A DNA stretch of 33,124 bases from Opitutia bacterium (lineage in GTDB: Bacteria; Verrucomicrobiota; Verrucomicrobiia; Opitutales; Opitutaceae). Both the position numbers and the translations under genes were made by a program. Positions 1 through 7,697 of this stretch are shown here, piece after piece (positions within the stretch are counted from its first letter, which is position 1; each line of letters opens with the position of its first letter). Where the stretch lies: positions 1-33,124 of the forward strand of contig CANHJG010000053.1 in the NCBI GenBank assembly GCA_947461205.1, written 5' to 3'. The notes under the pieces are model-generated. The model saw only the letters and a list, made by a program, of their open reading frames with translations. It made no database searches and was not told the origin of the DNA.

Positions 1-1
1 C

Positions 2-97
2 AAACCCAAGATGGTCGCCCTCGTCGCCGTCATGCGCAAAATGCTCCACGTCCTCAATCGGCTCCTCGCCGATCCCAACTTTGTCCTTGTTCGTTAA
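2..97 (+). CDS. IS110-family transposase, C-terminal end (partial)
   Basis: Only the last 31 codons are in the window, read from base 2 to a TAA at 95-97. The peptide begins KPKMVALVAVMRKMLHVLN and resembles the conserved C-terminal tail of IS110/IS116/IS902 transposases (DEDD-type enzymes), which often end with KPK-x-ALVAVMRK-(L/M)L. The catalytic domain would lie upstream, outside the window, so I cannot say whether the element is intact. IS110 elements usually lack clear terminal inverted repeats and none is visible just after the stop. Family assignment rests on about 20 recognisable residues and is moderately secure. Confidence 0.6.
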   Translation, partial: KPKMVALVAVMRKMLHVLNRLLADPNFVLVR

Positions 98-731
98 CAC
101 CGCTGCTCTGTGAAATGCATTTGGTCAGGTTGGGTGTGAAACATACGGGTTAGGCCGCGCGCTTATGCGCGCTCCGAAAACGCGCCCGCCAGCGGGCGGC
201 CGACGAAGTCACCGCCCGGTTTTTGCATCCTCGAGGACCCTGGCATCGGGCTGCAGGGACGCGGCTTGGAAATCCCTTAAAATAAAGTGTCACGTATTAC
301 GTGAGCTACGCTTTTCCGCTGGGTTCGCAAACACGTGGTCGGGTTTCAGTTGCATGCAGACGACTAGTGCCGTCGAGTGAACGATCAAGCGTGTAATTGA
401 AGTCTATTGTCATACTGCCGTCATGCAGGGAATTGCCCCTTTGGAAGGGCTTGGTCGAGAGCGCTGAGGACGTTTCGAATACCTTGGATATTGGGACACC
501 TCAGATTTGGGCCCGGCCTCGCGACCTGCTGAAGAGGAAACATGAACTCAGCGGCAATTCAGCCTGCGCCGCCGACTCATCCTATCCAGCCAAGAGTCAA
601 TACCTGACGTCTTTGCCCTAGCCCGGAGGTTTCCTGCCGCCGTGATTGTATTGCCAGGTCCGCGGCCGTGATGGCGACTAAGCGGGGCACGGTCCTCGCC
701 CAGTCGCTATCGCATGAATCATGCGCCCAAA
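98..731. other. Intergenic stretch without a recognisable gene
   Basis: No convincing gene was found here on either strand. Two short open frames, at 165-380 and 397-621 on the plus strand, have no recognisable motif and no good start context. Base composition is more mixed than in the flanking genes. The stretch contains a 7-bp-arm palindrome at 183-198, the TCACGTATTACGTGA palindrome at 290-304, and a 15-bp palindrome CGCATGAATCATGCG at 711-725 just beyond the stop codon of the TonB receptor. It looks like a junction between the IS110 element and the accessory block. Confidence 0.5.
286..308 (+). repeat. Left copy of the integrase-associated palindrome
   Basis: The core TCACGTATTACGTGA (290-304) is a perfect palindrome with 7-bp arms around one central T. 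The surrounding 23 bases match the reverse complement of 9015-9038 with one gap and two mismatches: both begin AGTGTCACGTA and end in GCTA. The two copies can therefore be read as imperfect inverted repeats bounding 286-9038. Because the core is itself palindromic, orientation is ambiguous. It may be a recombination site or a regulator operator. No target-site duplication is evident next to it. Confidence 0.6.
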
Positions 732-3533
732 TTAGAACCGGACTGTCGCGCTGAGGCTTGTGACCATCGGATCAGTGTAGCGGTAAATGTAGTTCGGTTT
801 TCCGGTCGTGGCGTTGAGGCTGTTCGCCCCGGTCTTATAGTAAGGGCTGGACCCCTGCACAAGGTCGTACACGCGATTGGCGCCGAGACGGAAGGAGACG
901 AAGCGCCCGAAGATCCTCCGCTCGTGCAGCGCGTAGAGCCCGATCGGGCAGGAGGCCCCGCCCTTGTAGATCGTGCCATTCAGGATCGCGAAGTTGTAGG
1001 CGGGGGTCCAGACCGCCGTCAGGCCCAGGCGAAGCGGAAACGGCCGGCTGAACTGATAGTCCAGGGCGGCGCTCGCCGTGTACGGGGCGCTGCGGCGACC
1101 GGTGACCACGGTGATGTTGGTGTTGGCGGCGACAATATCCTTGGCGCTCGTGATGTAGGCCGGGTTTTCCGCCAGCGTGCGGTCGCCGCCGGGCGCGTTC
1201 GCCGCGTCGGTGCGCGCAATCGCGGCAGCAAGCAGCGACTGGAAATCAGTGAAATCCCGCGCCGCCGCGACCTGGGTCCGCGAGAAGGTCAGGCGCGTCT
1301 GCAGCCCCGCCGTCCGCTGGCCGATGAGGGTCAGCTCGAAGCCCCGCGACTGTTCCTGCGAGTTCACGGTGCGGCGCTCGTTGACCAGGCCGGTCGCGAC
1401 GTGGAAGTAGCGCGGGTCGGCGGGCAGGATGTTGTTCGGATTGAACAAGTCCTCGAGCTGGGCCTGATTGAGGGTGTCGGGCGTCCAGACGTAGCCGGCA
1501 TTCTGGCGTTCGATGCGATAAACCGAGGCGGTGTAGAAAAGTTTCCCTCCGAAGAGGTCACCCTTGAGGCCGGCTTCCCGCGTCGTGCCGGTGACCGCAC
1601 CGAGCTCCTGGCCGGTGAACATGACCCCGCCCTGCCAGTTGAAGGACTGCGAGTACACAGTGTAGAGGTTGGCGTTCGCCCGCTCGCCCCGGATCAGCGC
1701 GTAAGTCAGGCCGCCGATCATGCTGTTGGCCCCGAGGGAGAAACGGGGATCGTAGGTGAAATAGGCGGGGTCCGTTTCGGGGGTGCCGTAAAAAGTCACG
1801 CGCCCGCGCGCATCCGTCGCGTAGGCGGCGGCGATCGGGATTTTCCGTGAGATCCGGTTTCGGCTCACGCCGAACAGGGAAGTGAGCCGGCGGTTGAAAT
1901 ACTCACCCGAGAGCGAGGCGGTGTAGTTTCGCGTGTAGCGGACGTCGATGAACGGTCCAGTGTTGAGGTAGCTTTCAACGAGCTCGGGCTGAAACGTGTC
2001 GGAGCGCGGGAGGTTCGGGAACAGGAACTTGCTCCATCCGCCTGCCTCCAGCGCGGCCGGATCGTCGAGGTAGGCGCGCAGTTGCAGGGCGTTGTTGGCG
2101 GCCAGCCCCGGCGCCGCCACGTTGGCCCAGCCAAACCGACGGCCGAAGGCGTAGTCCCGACTGCTCGTCAGCGTGGCCACCAGGTTCTGCTTCATCCAGC
2201 GTCCGAACTCGAACGGGTACGCCGCCGAAAGCCGGCCCGCCTTGAAGACGTTTCCGAACACCTTCCACTGGGTGAGATTGCCCACCAAGTCGAGGTAGGG
2301 CCGGCCGCGGCCATCGACGCTCATGACCGGCGGCGAAGCACTGCCTCCGAAGGAGTTGTCGTTGCGATCCTGATGCTGGAACTGCTGGTTGTACGAGGCC
2401 TGGAGCGAAAGCCGGCCGATCTTCTGCTCGATCATCGCGGTCACCACGTTGAAGGGACGGTCGAAGTAGTCGCCGATGCCGAGGATGTTGAAGGAGCGGC
2501 TGAAGCCCTTGAACAGCTTCGTGCTGCCGTCCGGCAAACGCACCGCGGCCGTCTGCCCCTCCAGCAGCGAGACGGCCGAGCCGCTGCCGCCCGTGGTGTC
2601 GATCGTCGGCACCGCCGCGCTTGGCCGCTGGATGACCTCGCCGTCCGAAGTCACGTACCACCGATTGTTGGTGCTGAAGCCCCGGCCCGCCGCAGCGACG
2701 GGCAGGATCGCCGCCGTGTTGTCGGCGCGCCGGCGGATGTACTGCCCGCGCTCCGCCTCCACCGAGATCAGGGTGTGGGCGAACGGCCGGTAGGCGAACG
2801 CGATGTCGCCGGCGCGGAAGGTTTGGAAGCTCCCGCGCACATAGGAGTTGTCGGTGCGGTTGACGACGTTGAGCCGGACCGCGAGGTTGGAGGTGATCTT
2901 GCGGTTGAGGTCCAGTTGCGCGCGGTACGAGTCGCGGCTGTCGCGGAAAAGCAGCACTTCGCCGGAGTTGGCGAAACGCGCCCGTTTGGTTGTCGTGGTC
3001 ACCTGTCCGCCCGGCGTCGAATCGCCAAACATCATCGAGTTCGAACCCTTGCCGAAATCGAAGCGCTCGACGTTGTAGGTGTCGGAGGGCACCGACCACT
3101 TGAAGAAATTGCGCGAGGTGTCGGCACTTCCGGTCAGACCGCGAAATGTCATCCGTCCGTCGTCGTTGCGGGCCTCCATTCTCGGAACCACCGTGACGCC
3201 GGAAACGAAGGCCGCGGCGTCGTCCATGTTGAACACCCCGACGTCGTTGAGGAAATCCTTGGTCAGGACGTCGACGGTGACAGGGACCTTGACCAGATCC
3301 TGGTTGATGCGATTGCCGAGCAGGGTGGAGGACGCATTCCAGCCTTCCTCGGACGAATCCTTGACGGTGAACGGCGATAGTTCGAGCACGTCATCGCCTG
3401 GGGAGACGATTTGTTTATCTTTGGCTGACGTGGCGGCGGCCGACTGGGCTGATGGGAGTGTTTGCGCGTCGGCAGTGGAACCGAGCGCGAACAAACTGGC
3501 GAACGCGGCGAGCAGGATGCGGGGGGATTTCAT
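732..3533 (-). CDS. TonB-dependent outer-membrane receptor
   Basis: A 933-residue receptor expected to sit in the outer membrane and import a large substrate with energy from TonB/ExbBD; the substrate cannot be told. From the N-terminus it has a signal peptide (MKSPRILLAAFASLFALGS..., cleavage near ADAQ), the motif ELSPFTV that in Verrucomicrobiota receptors follows the signal peptide, a plug domain with VPVTVDVLTKDFLND, then a long beta-barrel ending in SLSATVRF with the terminal aromatic residue typical of barrel proteins. I prefer the ATG at 3533 because it places the signal peptide at the start; an in-frame ATG at 3557 adds eight residues. It is divergent from the sensor kinase/response regulator pair, which suggests control by that pair. 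Length and domain order are normal. Confidence 0.9.
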   Translation of the reverse strand: MKSPRILLAAFASLFALGSTADAQTLPSAQSAAATSAKDKQIVSPGDDVLELSPFTVKDSSEEGWNASSTLLGNRINQDLVKVPVTVDVLTKDFLNDVGVFNMDDAAAFVSGVTVVPRMEARNDDGRMTFRGLTGSADTSRNFFKWSVPSDTYNVERFDFGKGSNSMMFGDSTPGGQVTTTTKRARFANSGEVLLFRDSRDSYRAQLDLNRKITSNLAVRLNVVNRTDNSYVRGSFQTFRAGDIAFAYRPFAHTLISVEAERGQYIRRRADNTAAILPVAAAGRGFSTNNRWYVTSDGEVIQRPSAAVPTIDTTGGSGSAVSLLEGQTAAVRLPDGSTKLFKGFSRSFNILGIGDYFDRPFNVVTAMIEQKIGRLSLQASYNQQFQHQDRNDNSFGGSASPPVMSVDGRGRPYLDLVGNLTQWKVFGNVFKAGRLSAAYPFEFGRWMKQNLVATLTSSRDYAFGRRFGWANVAAPGLAANNALQLRAYLDDPAALEAGGWSKFLFPNLPRSDTFQPELVESYLNTGPFIDVRYTRNYTASLSGEYFNRRLTSLFGVSRNRISRKIPIAAAYATDARGRVTFYGTPETDPAYFTYDPRFSLGANSMIGGLTYALIRGERANANLYTVYSQSFNWQGGVMFTGQELGAVTGTTREAGLKGDLFGGKLFYTASVYRIERQNAGYVWTPDTLNQAQLEDLFNPNNILPADPRYFHVATGLVNERRTVNSQEQSRGFELTLIGQRTAGLQTRLTFSRTQVAAARDFTDFQSLLAAAIARTDAANAPGGDRTLAENPAYITSAKDIVAANTNITVVTGRRSAPYTASAALDYQFSRPFPLRLGLTAVWTPAYNFAILNGTIYKGGASCPIGLYALHERRIFGRFVSFRLGANRVYDLVQGSSPYYKTGANSLNATTGKPNYIYRYTDPMVTSLSATVRF

Positions 3534-3863
3534 GGTTGAGGGCGCGTCGGAGGTCATGGCTGATTGGGGGGAAGAAACAAGGGGATCACCTTGCGGGCGT
3601 TCATGTGAGTGCAGCGGTTGAGCGCAATGCGCGGGGTGTGTTGGGTCGGATCTGCGGTCTCACCGGGAGACGATGAAAGTGCGCGGATCAGCTCTTATCC
3701 CACCAGTCGTGCGGTGCCTCACATGCCTGTCACGACCTCTTTCGGGGTGATCCGATCCACACTTTCGTGGGGTTGCAGGCCCCGGCAGTTTGGTCCATCG
3801 TCTTGATGGTTCCGAGCCCCCTGGCACCGTCACCGCCAGCGCGTCGTTCATTCCGTCTCCGCC
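3534..3863. promoter_or_regulatory. Divergent intergenic region between the TonB receptor and the sensor kinase
   Basis: About 330 bases separate the two divergent start codons, so the promoters of both genes should lie here. I see no strong sigma-70 consensus pair. Short inverted elements are present, including CCAC-actttc-GTGG and GGGG-ttgcagg-CCCC around 3760-3785. A GGATC-type motif recurs near 3650 and 3750 and could be bound by the NarL-type regulator encoded downstream. That binding is inference; the region shows no gene. Confidence 0.4.
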
Positions 3864-6005
3864 ATGCTGCCCCCCGCCTCTCCATCCTTGCGCCCGTGCA
3901 CTCTGCTGCAGTCGGGGTGGTGCGGCATCTGGTGGCCGGTGGCGTTGGCCTTCCTGGTGTCGGTGCGCGCGGCGGAGGAGGCACCGACTGTCGCTCCGCT
4001 TACCACGGCCGCCGCGATCCGTGAACTGCCGACTTCCGAAGCGGCCCGTCACCTTCCCGTAAGACTTCGCGGCGTTGTGACGTTGGTTGCCCAGAACAAC
4101 AATATCGTGCTGCATGATGGATCTGACGCCATTTGGGTGCCGGGCGCGGAACTTTCGCGCGGTGAGCTCGCCCTCGGCGATTTCGTCACCGTAACCGGGC
4201 GCACGGACCCGGGCGGCTTTGCGCCGAAAGTGCGGGATGCCAGCATCACGAAACTCGGCCCCGGCATTTTGCCCCCGCCTGCGGCCGTAAGCTATGACGA
4301 TCTCGCTACCACGAAATTCGACTGCCATCGCGTCACCGTCAGCGGCGTCGTGCGCACCGTTCGTCCGGTCACCCGGGGGGTCGGCACCCCGGGAATCGCA
4401 CTGACGCTCATGCCAAGCGGCGGCCAGCGCATTTTCTTTGTTATCCCAAACACCGTGGGTCTCGGAGTCGACGACTGGATTGATGCCGAGGTAAGGGCCA
4501 CCGGCGTCTGCTTCTACACGTCCAGCGAGCGTCGGCAGGCGTTTGCGGTCCGAGTCGTGATGACGCAGGCCAGCGATTTGGTGGTCACGCGTCCCCCGAC
4601 TTTGCCGGCAGAGGTTCCACCGGCCACGAGCCAGAGTCTTCTCCAATACTCGCCGCGCCGCCTGGGAGGACATCGGGTGCGGCTCACGGGCATCGTGACG
4701 CATCAGGTCGATGGGCAGACTCTGTTTCTCTCCGATGCGGCCGGCGGCATCGTGGTCCGCCTGGCGTCTGCGCAGAATCGCCCGGTCGGAGCCAAGGTCC
4801 AGGCGGTCGGCTTTGTGGCCCGCGGCGATTACAGTGCAGTGCTGGAAGACGCCGTGCTCCTTGGGCCGGAGGAGGGGGAGAATCTCGCGCCGCCTGCGCC
4901 GCGCCAGGTGAGTGTCGCGGAGGCTTTTGCGCACGACGCAGAACTGATTGCCGTGCGCGCGGTGCTCGCCGCCCGGATCGTCGGGCCAAAGGCGACCACC
5001 ATGACCTTGCAGGCGGACGGGCAGATGTTCAGCGCGCAGTTGGAGGGAAAAGCAGCCGCCGCGGCGCTGCCGTCGGATGGCAGCGAAGTGCTCGTGGCGG
5101 GCATCAACCGAGTTTTTGGGGACAACCCGAACGTCTATCAGCGTGAGTGGCTGCCGTGCGGCTTCGAACTGCTCGTGCGCACACCGGCTGATGTCACGCT
5201 GCTCAAGGAGCCGTCGCGTTCCGCCGCCGAACGCCTGGCCTGGACGGTCGCCGCGGCGGCGCTGGCCTTGCTGCTGCCGACGACAGTTTTTGCCGCGCGC
5301 GCCGCCCGTCGGGTGCGCCGCCAGCGGCTGGCCCGCCTCCAGGCCGAGGCGGAGTTCAAGGCCGTGCTCGCGGAGCGTAACCGGCTGGCCCGGGAAATCC
5401 ACGATACCCTTGCACAGGGTTTCACGGCGGTTTTTGCTCAGTTGGAGCTGATCCGCCGGAAACTCAGCCTCGGGTCGCTGGCAGCGATGCCCCATGTCGA
5501 AACCGCGCGCGATCTGGTCCGCCAAAGCCTCGCCGAGGCGCGACAATCGATATTCAACCTGCGGCCGCGCGTGCTCGAGGACGACGATCTCATTGGTGCG
5601 CTGTCCCGGGTGGGGCGGCAGCTTACCGCGGACGGTGTCCGTTTTGACTGCCGCGCCTCGGGGGAGACGCGCCGACTGGCGCCGGAGATCGAGGGCGACT
5701 TGCTCCGCATTGGCCAGGAGGCGATCGCCAACGCGGTGCGCCACGGCCACGCTTCGCGGATCGACGTGACGGTGAAGTTCGAGGCCAAGTCGGTCTCCAT
5801 GGAGATTGCCGACGATGGTTCAGGTTTCGATCCGCAGCGAACGAAGCCCAGGTCGGCCGACGGAGGCATGGGTCTGGAAAATCTGCGGGAGAGAGCGCGC
5901 CACCGCGAGGGAGAGCTGACCATCCAGAGCGCACCCGGTTCCGGTACGCGCATTACGGCCACCTTTCCGGTGCCAATCGCGGATGGCGCGGTCGCCGTCG
6001 CCTAG
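3864..6005 (+). CDS. NarL-family sensor histidine kinase with periplasmic repeat sensor
   Basis: A 713-residue membrane kinase. A signal or anchor segment lies at about residues 20-36 (WWPVALAFLVSVRA). The extracytoplasmic part, about 37-455, contains recurring modules of the form V-x-L-x-GVV...V-x-L-x-D starting near residues 66, 157, 272 and 361, resembling repeated OB-like folds. A single membrane helix follows at about 457-480. The cytoplasmic part has a HisKA_3 dimerisation domain with phospho-acceptor His513 in REIHDTLAQGF, then a HATPase_c domain with N-box QEAIANAVRHG near 615-625, DDGSGF near 650 and GMGLENLRERA. This is the LuxR/NarL-type arrangement. The response regulator follows after 15 bases, so they form a two-gene operon. 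The signal is unknown; the divergent TonB receptor suggests the system tracks that receptor's substrate. Confidence 0.9.
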   Translation: MLPPASPSLRPCTLLQSGWCGIWWPVALAFLVSVRAAEEAPTVAPLTTAAAIRELPTSEAARHLPVRLRGVVTLVAQNNNIVLHDGSDAIWVPGAELSRGELALGDFVTVTGRTDPGGFAPKVRDASITKLGPGILPPPAAVSYDDLATTKFDCHRVTVSGVVRTVRPVTRGVGTPGIALTLMPSGGQRIFFVIPNTVGLGVDDWIDAEVRATGVCFYTSSERRQAFAVRVVMTQASDLVVTRPPTLPAEVPPATSQSLLQYSPRRLGGHRVRLTGIVTHQVDGQTLFLSDAAGGIVVRLASAQNRPVGAKVQAVGFVARGDYSAVLEDAVLLGPEEGENLAPPAPRQVSVAEAFAHDAELIAVRAVLAARIVGPKATTMTLQADGQMFSAQLEGKAAAAALPSDGSEVLVAGINRVFGDNPNVYQREWLPCGFELLVRTPADVTLLKEPSRSAAERLAWTVAAAALALLLPTTVFAARAARRVRRQRLARLQAEAEFKAVLAERNRLAREIHDTLAQGFTAVFAQLELIRRKLSLGSLAAMPHVETARDLVRQSLAEARQSIFNLRPRVLEDDDLIGALSRVGRQLTADGVRFDCRASGETRRLAPEIEGDLLRIGQEAIANAVRHGHASRIDVTVKFEAKSVSMEIADDGSGFDPQRTKPRSADGGMGLENLRERARHREGELTIQSAPGSGTRITATFPVPIADGAVAVA

Positions 6006-6020
6006 CGCCTTTTTCCGCCC

Positions 6021-6653
6021 ATGCTACGCCCATCCCGCATTCGCTTGCTCGTGGTCGACGATCACCCGGCTTTTCGCGCCGGGCTCGTGGCTATCCTCGA
6101 GGCGGAACCCGACATGTCGGTGGTTGCGCAAGCCGGCGACGGCGAGCAGGCGATCACCGCCTGTAGAGAACACTGCCCCGACGTGGTCCTGATGGATCTG
6201 CGTCTCCCGCGATTGGGCGGAGTCGAGGCGACCATGCGGATCACCCAGGAAATGCCAGGCCTTCACGTTGTCGCTCTGACCACCTACGACGGCGACGAGG
6301 ACATCCATCGTGCCCTGCGCGCCGGCGCGCGATCCTATATGTTAAAGGACGCCGGCGCGGATGAACTCGTGGCGATGATCCGGGCGGTGCAGGCGGGCGA
6401 GGCGCCGCTGCCCGGCACGATTGCCGCACGCTTGGTGCAGCGGCTGCAGCGACCCGAACTTTCGGCCCGCGAACGCGACGTCGTCCAACTCCTCGCTCGT
6501 GGCCACAGCAACAAGGAAATCGGTTCGGCGCTCGCGATCTCCGAAGACACGGTGAAGGGCCACCTCAAGAGCGTGTTCACCAAGTTCGGCGTGAACGATC
6601 GCACCCAGGCGGTGCTCGCCGCCCTTCAGCACGGCATTGTCCATCTGGATTGA
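6021..6653 (+). CDS. NarL/FixJ-type response regulator
   Basis: A 210-residue two-domain regulator. The receiver domain (about 7-122) has the acidic pair Asp13-Asp14, phospho-acceptor Asp59 in LMDLRLP, Thr87/Thr88 and Lys109 in YMLKDA, all expected for an active receiver. A LuxR-type helix-turn-helix spans about 145-205 (LSARERDVVQLLARGHSNKEI, then SEDTVKGHLKSVFTKFGV). It starts 15 bases after the kinase stop and is surely phosphorylated by it. There is no Shine-Dalgarno sequence; the leader is pyrimidine-rich (CTTTTTCCGCCC). The likely target is the divergent TonB receptor promoter, which is inference from position. Confidence 0.92.
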   Translation: MLRPSRIRLLVVDDHPAFRAGLVAILEAEPDMSVVAQAGDGEQAITACREHCPDVVLMDLRLPRLGGVEATMRITQEMPGLHVVALTTYDGDEDIHRALRAGARSYMLKDAGADELVAMIRAVQAGEAPLPGTIAARLVQRLQRPELSARERDVVQLLARGHSNKEIGSALAISEDTVKGHLKSVFTKFGVNDRTQAVLAALQHGIVHLD

Positions 6654-7417
6654 TTCGAGGTGCACTGCTCGCCGGGCTTGGCGGAGCACGCCGACCGGGG
6701 CACGACTTGCCGTGCCGGGCCGATGGGATCAATCAGCGTCACGATATCCGGTGGCTCGGCGGCGGTTTTCCAGAGGAAAACAACCCCAACAGATGTGCCT
6801 TGTTGACGGCCGCGGGGGGCGCTGCGTGAGAACTTCTGGGGAGCAGATCACGATAAACATGCCGAAGCTACGGCCAAGGTCGTGCTATACCCAAATACTG
6901 GGGCAAAGCGCGGGCGCTCTGCGCCAACTTGGCGCGTTTCTTTGAGCACCGTTACTGAGACAGCGCGGCGGCCCACAGCGATACGACCTAGGGTCTTACT
7001 CCCGAGCGATGGGGGGATTTTGAAACAATGAAATTCGCCGTAGTTTCTGGCGGAATCGGCATCACGGACCATCCCATGTGAACTCGTGTGCTCCGCGGTT
7101 TGACTCCGTCTGGGGGATGCGAGGGCCGAGTATTGTGCCCATCAACGCGACCGCACCGCGGCTGGTCTGGCTGTATCCGAAGAGTCGGCGGCGTAGCCGG
7201 GCACCCTGAGCAGCAAGCATAGCACCAGACGGGCCGTGCCGTGCCGCCCGACTATGCCCACCAGTCTACTGCGCCGCCGCTTCGGCCCTCCCGGAGGGCC
7301 GCCGCATCCGATCGGAGATCCCGCGGCGTTCGCGGCCTCTGCCGCAGGCCCTCCGCCGGAGACTGCTTCTGGCCGCACCTCGTTGCACAGGAATCCTCCC
7401 ACCAACCCAGGCGAATT
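6654..7417. other. Long stretch without a recognised gene, structure-rich at its right end
   Basis: About 760 bases between the response regulator (plus) and the small minus-strand gene. Short open frames on both strands (for example 6848-7072 minus and 7142-7405 minus) show no recognisable motif, and I do not call them. At 7283-7301 there is an 8-bp-arm, 3-base-loop hairpin (CGGCCCTC-ccg-GAGGGCCG). Further GC-rich inverted segments follow to about 7375, among them GGCCT...AGGCC. These may be transcription ends for the convergent genes or a structured mobile remnant. The composition differs from the neighbouring genes, consistent with acquired or decayed DNA. Confidence 0.45.
6666..6716 (+). 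terminator. Two tandem hairpins after the response regulator
   Basis: The first hairpin is at 6666-6688 (TGCTC/GAGCA outer stem and GCC/GGC inner stem with one bulged base). The second is at 6699-6716 (GGCACG, six-base loop, CGTGCC). They begin 13 bases after the stop codon, where a terminator for the kinase/regulator operon would be expected. Neither is followed by a T run, so intrinsic termination is uncertain. Confidence 0.35.
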
Positions 7418-7660
7418 TCAGGCCGAAACCTCCAGCCGCTTGATCCGGACTTCAGTGACGTAGGCGGGGGGCTCCCGTTCTGCCGAGTACCGGTCGTCTG
7501 TACTGCTCGGTCTGATGGCAGTGCAACTGGCCTCGCGCACGCTCTCGTAGATCTCCTCCAGCCGGCCTCCTTTCACCAACACCTCGTAGTGAGAGAAAAC
7601 CAGTTGCAGCAGGCAGGCGTCGGAGGCCATCTCCACCTCGAGCAGCAGGGTGTACGGCAT
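7418..7660 (-). CDS. Small protein of unknown function downstream of the recombinase
   Basis: An 80-residue product starting MPYTLLLEVEMASDACLLQL and ending VTEVRIKRLEVSA. I do not recognise a family. It starts 37 bases after the recombinase stop on the same strand, so the two are probably co-transcribed. The N-terminal half is hydrophobic but not a clear membrane helix (alternating L, V, E), and the rest is mixed and charged, compatible with a small soluble alpha/beta protein. Amino-acid composition looks natural, without the Arg/Pro excess of shadow frames in this GC-rich DNA. Small genes beside integrases are often excisionases or cargo; neither can be claimed here, as no helix-turn-helix is visible. 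Confidence 0.55.
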   Translation of the reverse strand: MPYTLLLEVEMASDACLLQLVFSHYEVLVKGGRLEEIYESVREASCTAIRPSSTDDRYSAEREPPAYVTEVRIKRLEVSA

Positions 7661-7697
7661 CGCTCAGGCCACCGCCGTCAAGTCGGCCGCTGAGCCG

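Noticed and set aside
711-725. CGCATGAATCATGCG as a terminator of the first TonB gene
   Set aside because: The loop is one base and no T run follows, so it cannot form a normal terminator hairpin; it may be chance.
714-3380. Long plus-strand open frames opposite the first TonB receptor
   Set aside because: They are antisense shadows typical of GC-rich codon use, rich in Arg, Gly and Val and without motifs; the minus strand encodes a full receptor.
7142-7405. An 87-codon minus-strand frame as a gene
   Set aside because: No motif, high Arg/Gly/Pro content, and it covers the hairpin cluster; evidence is insufficient for a gene.
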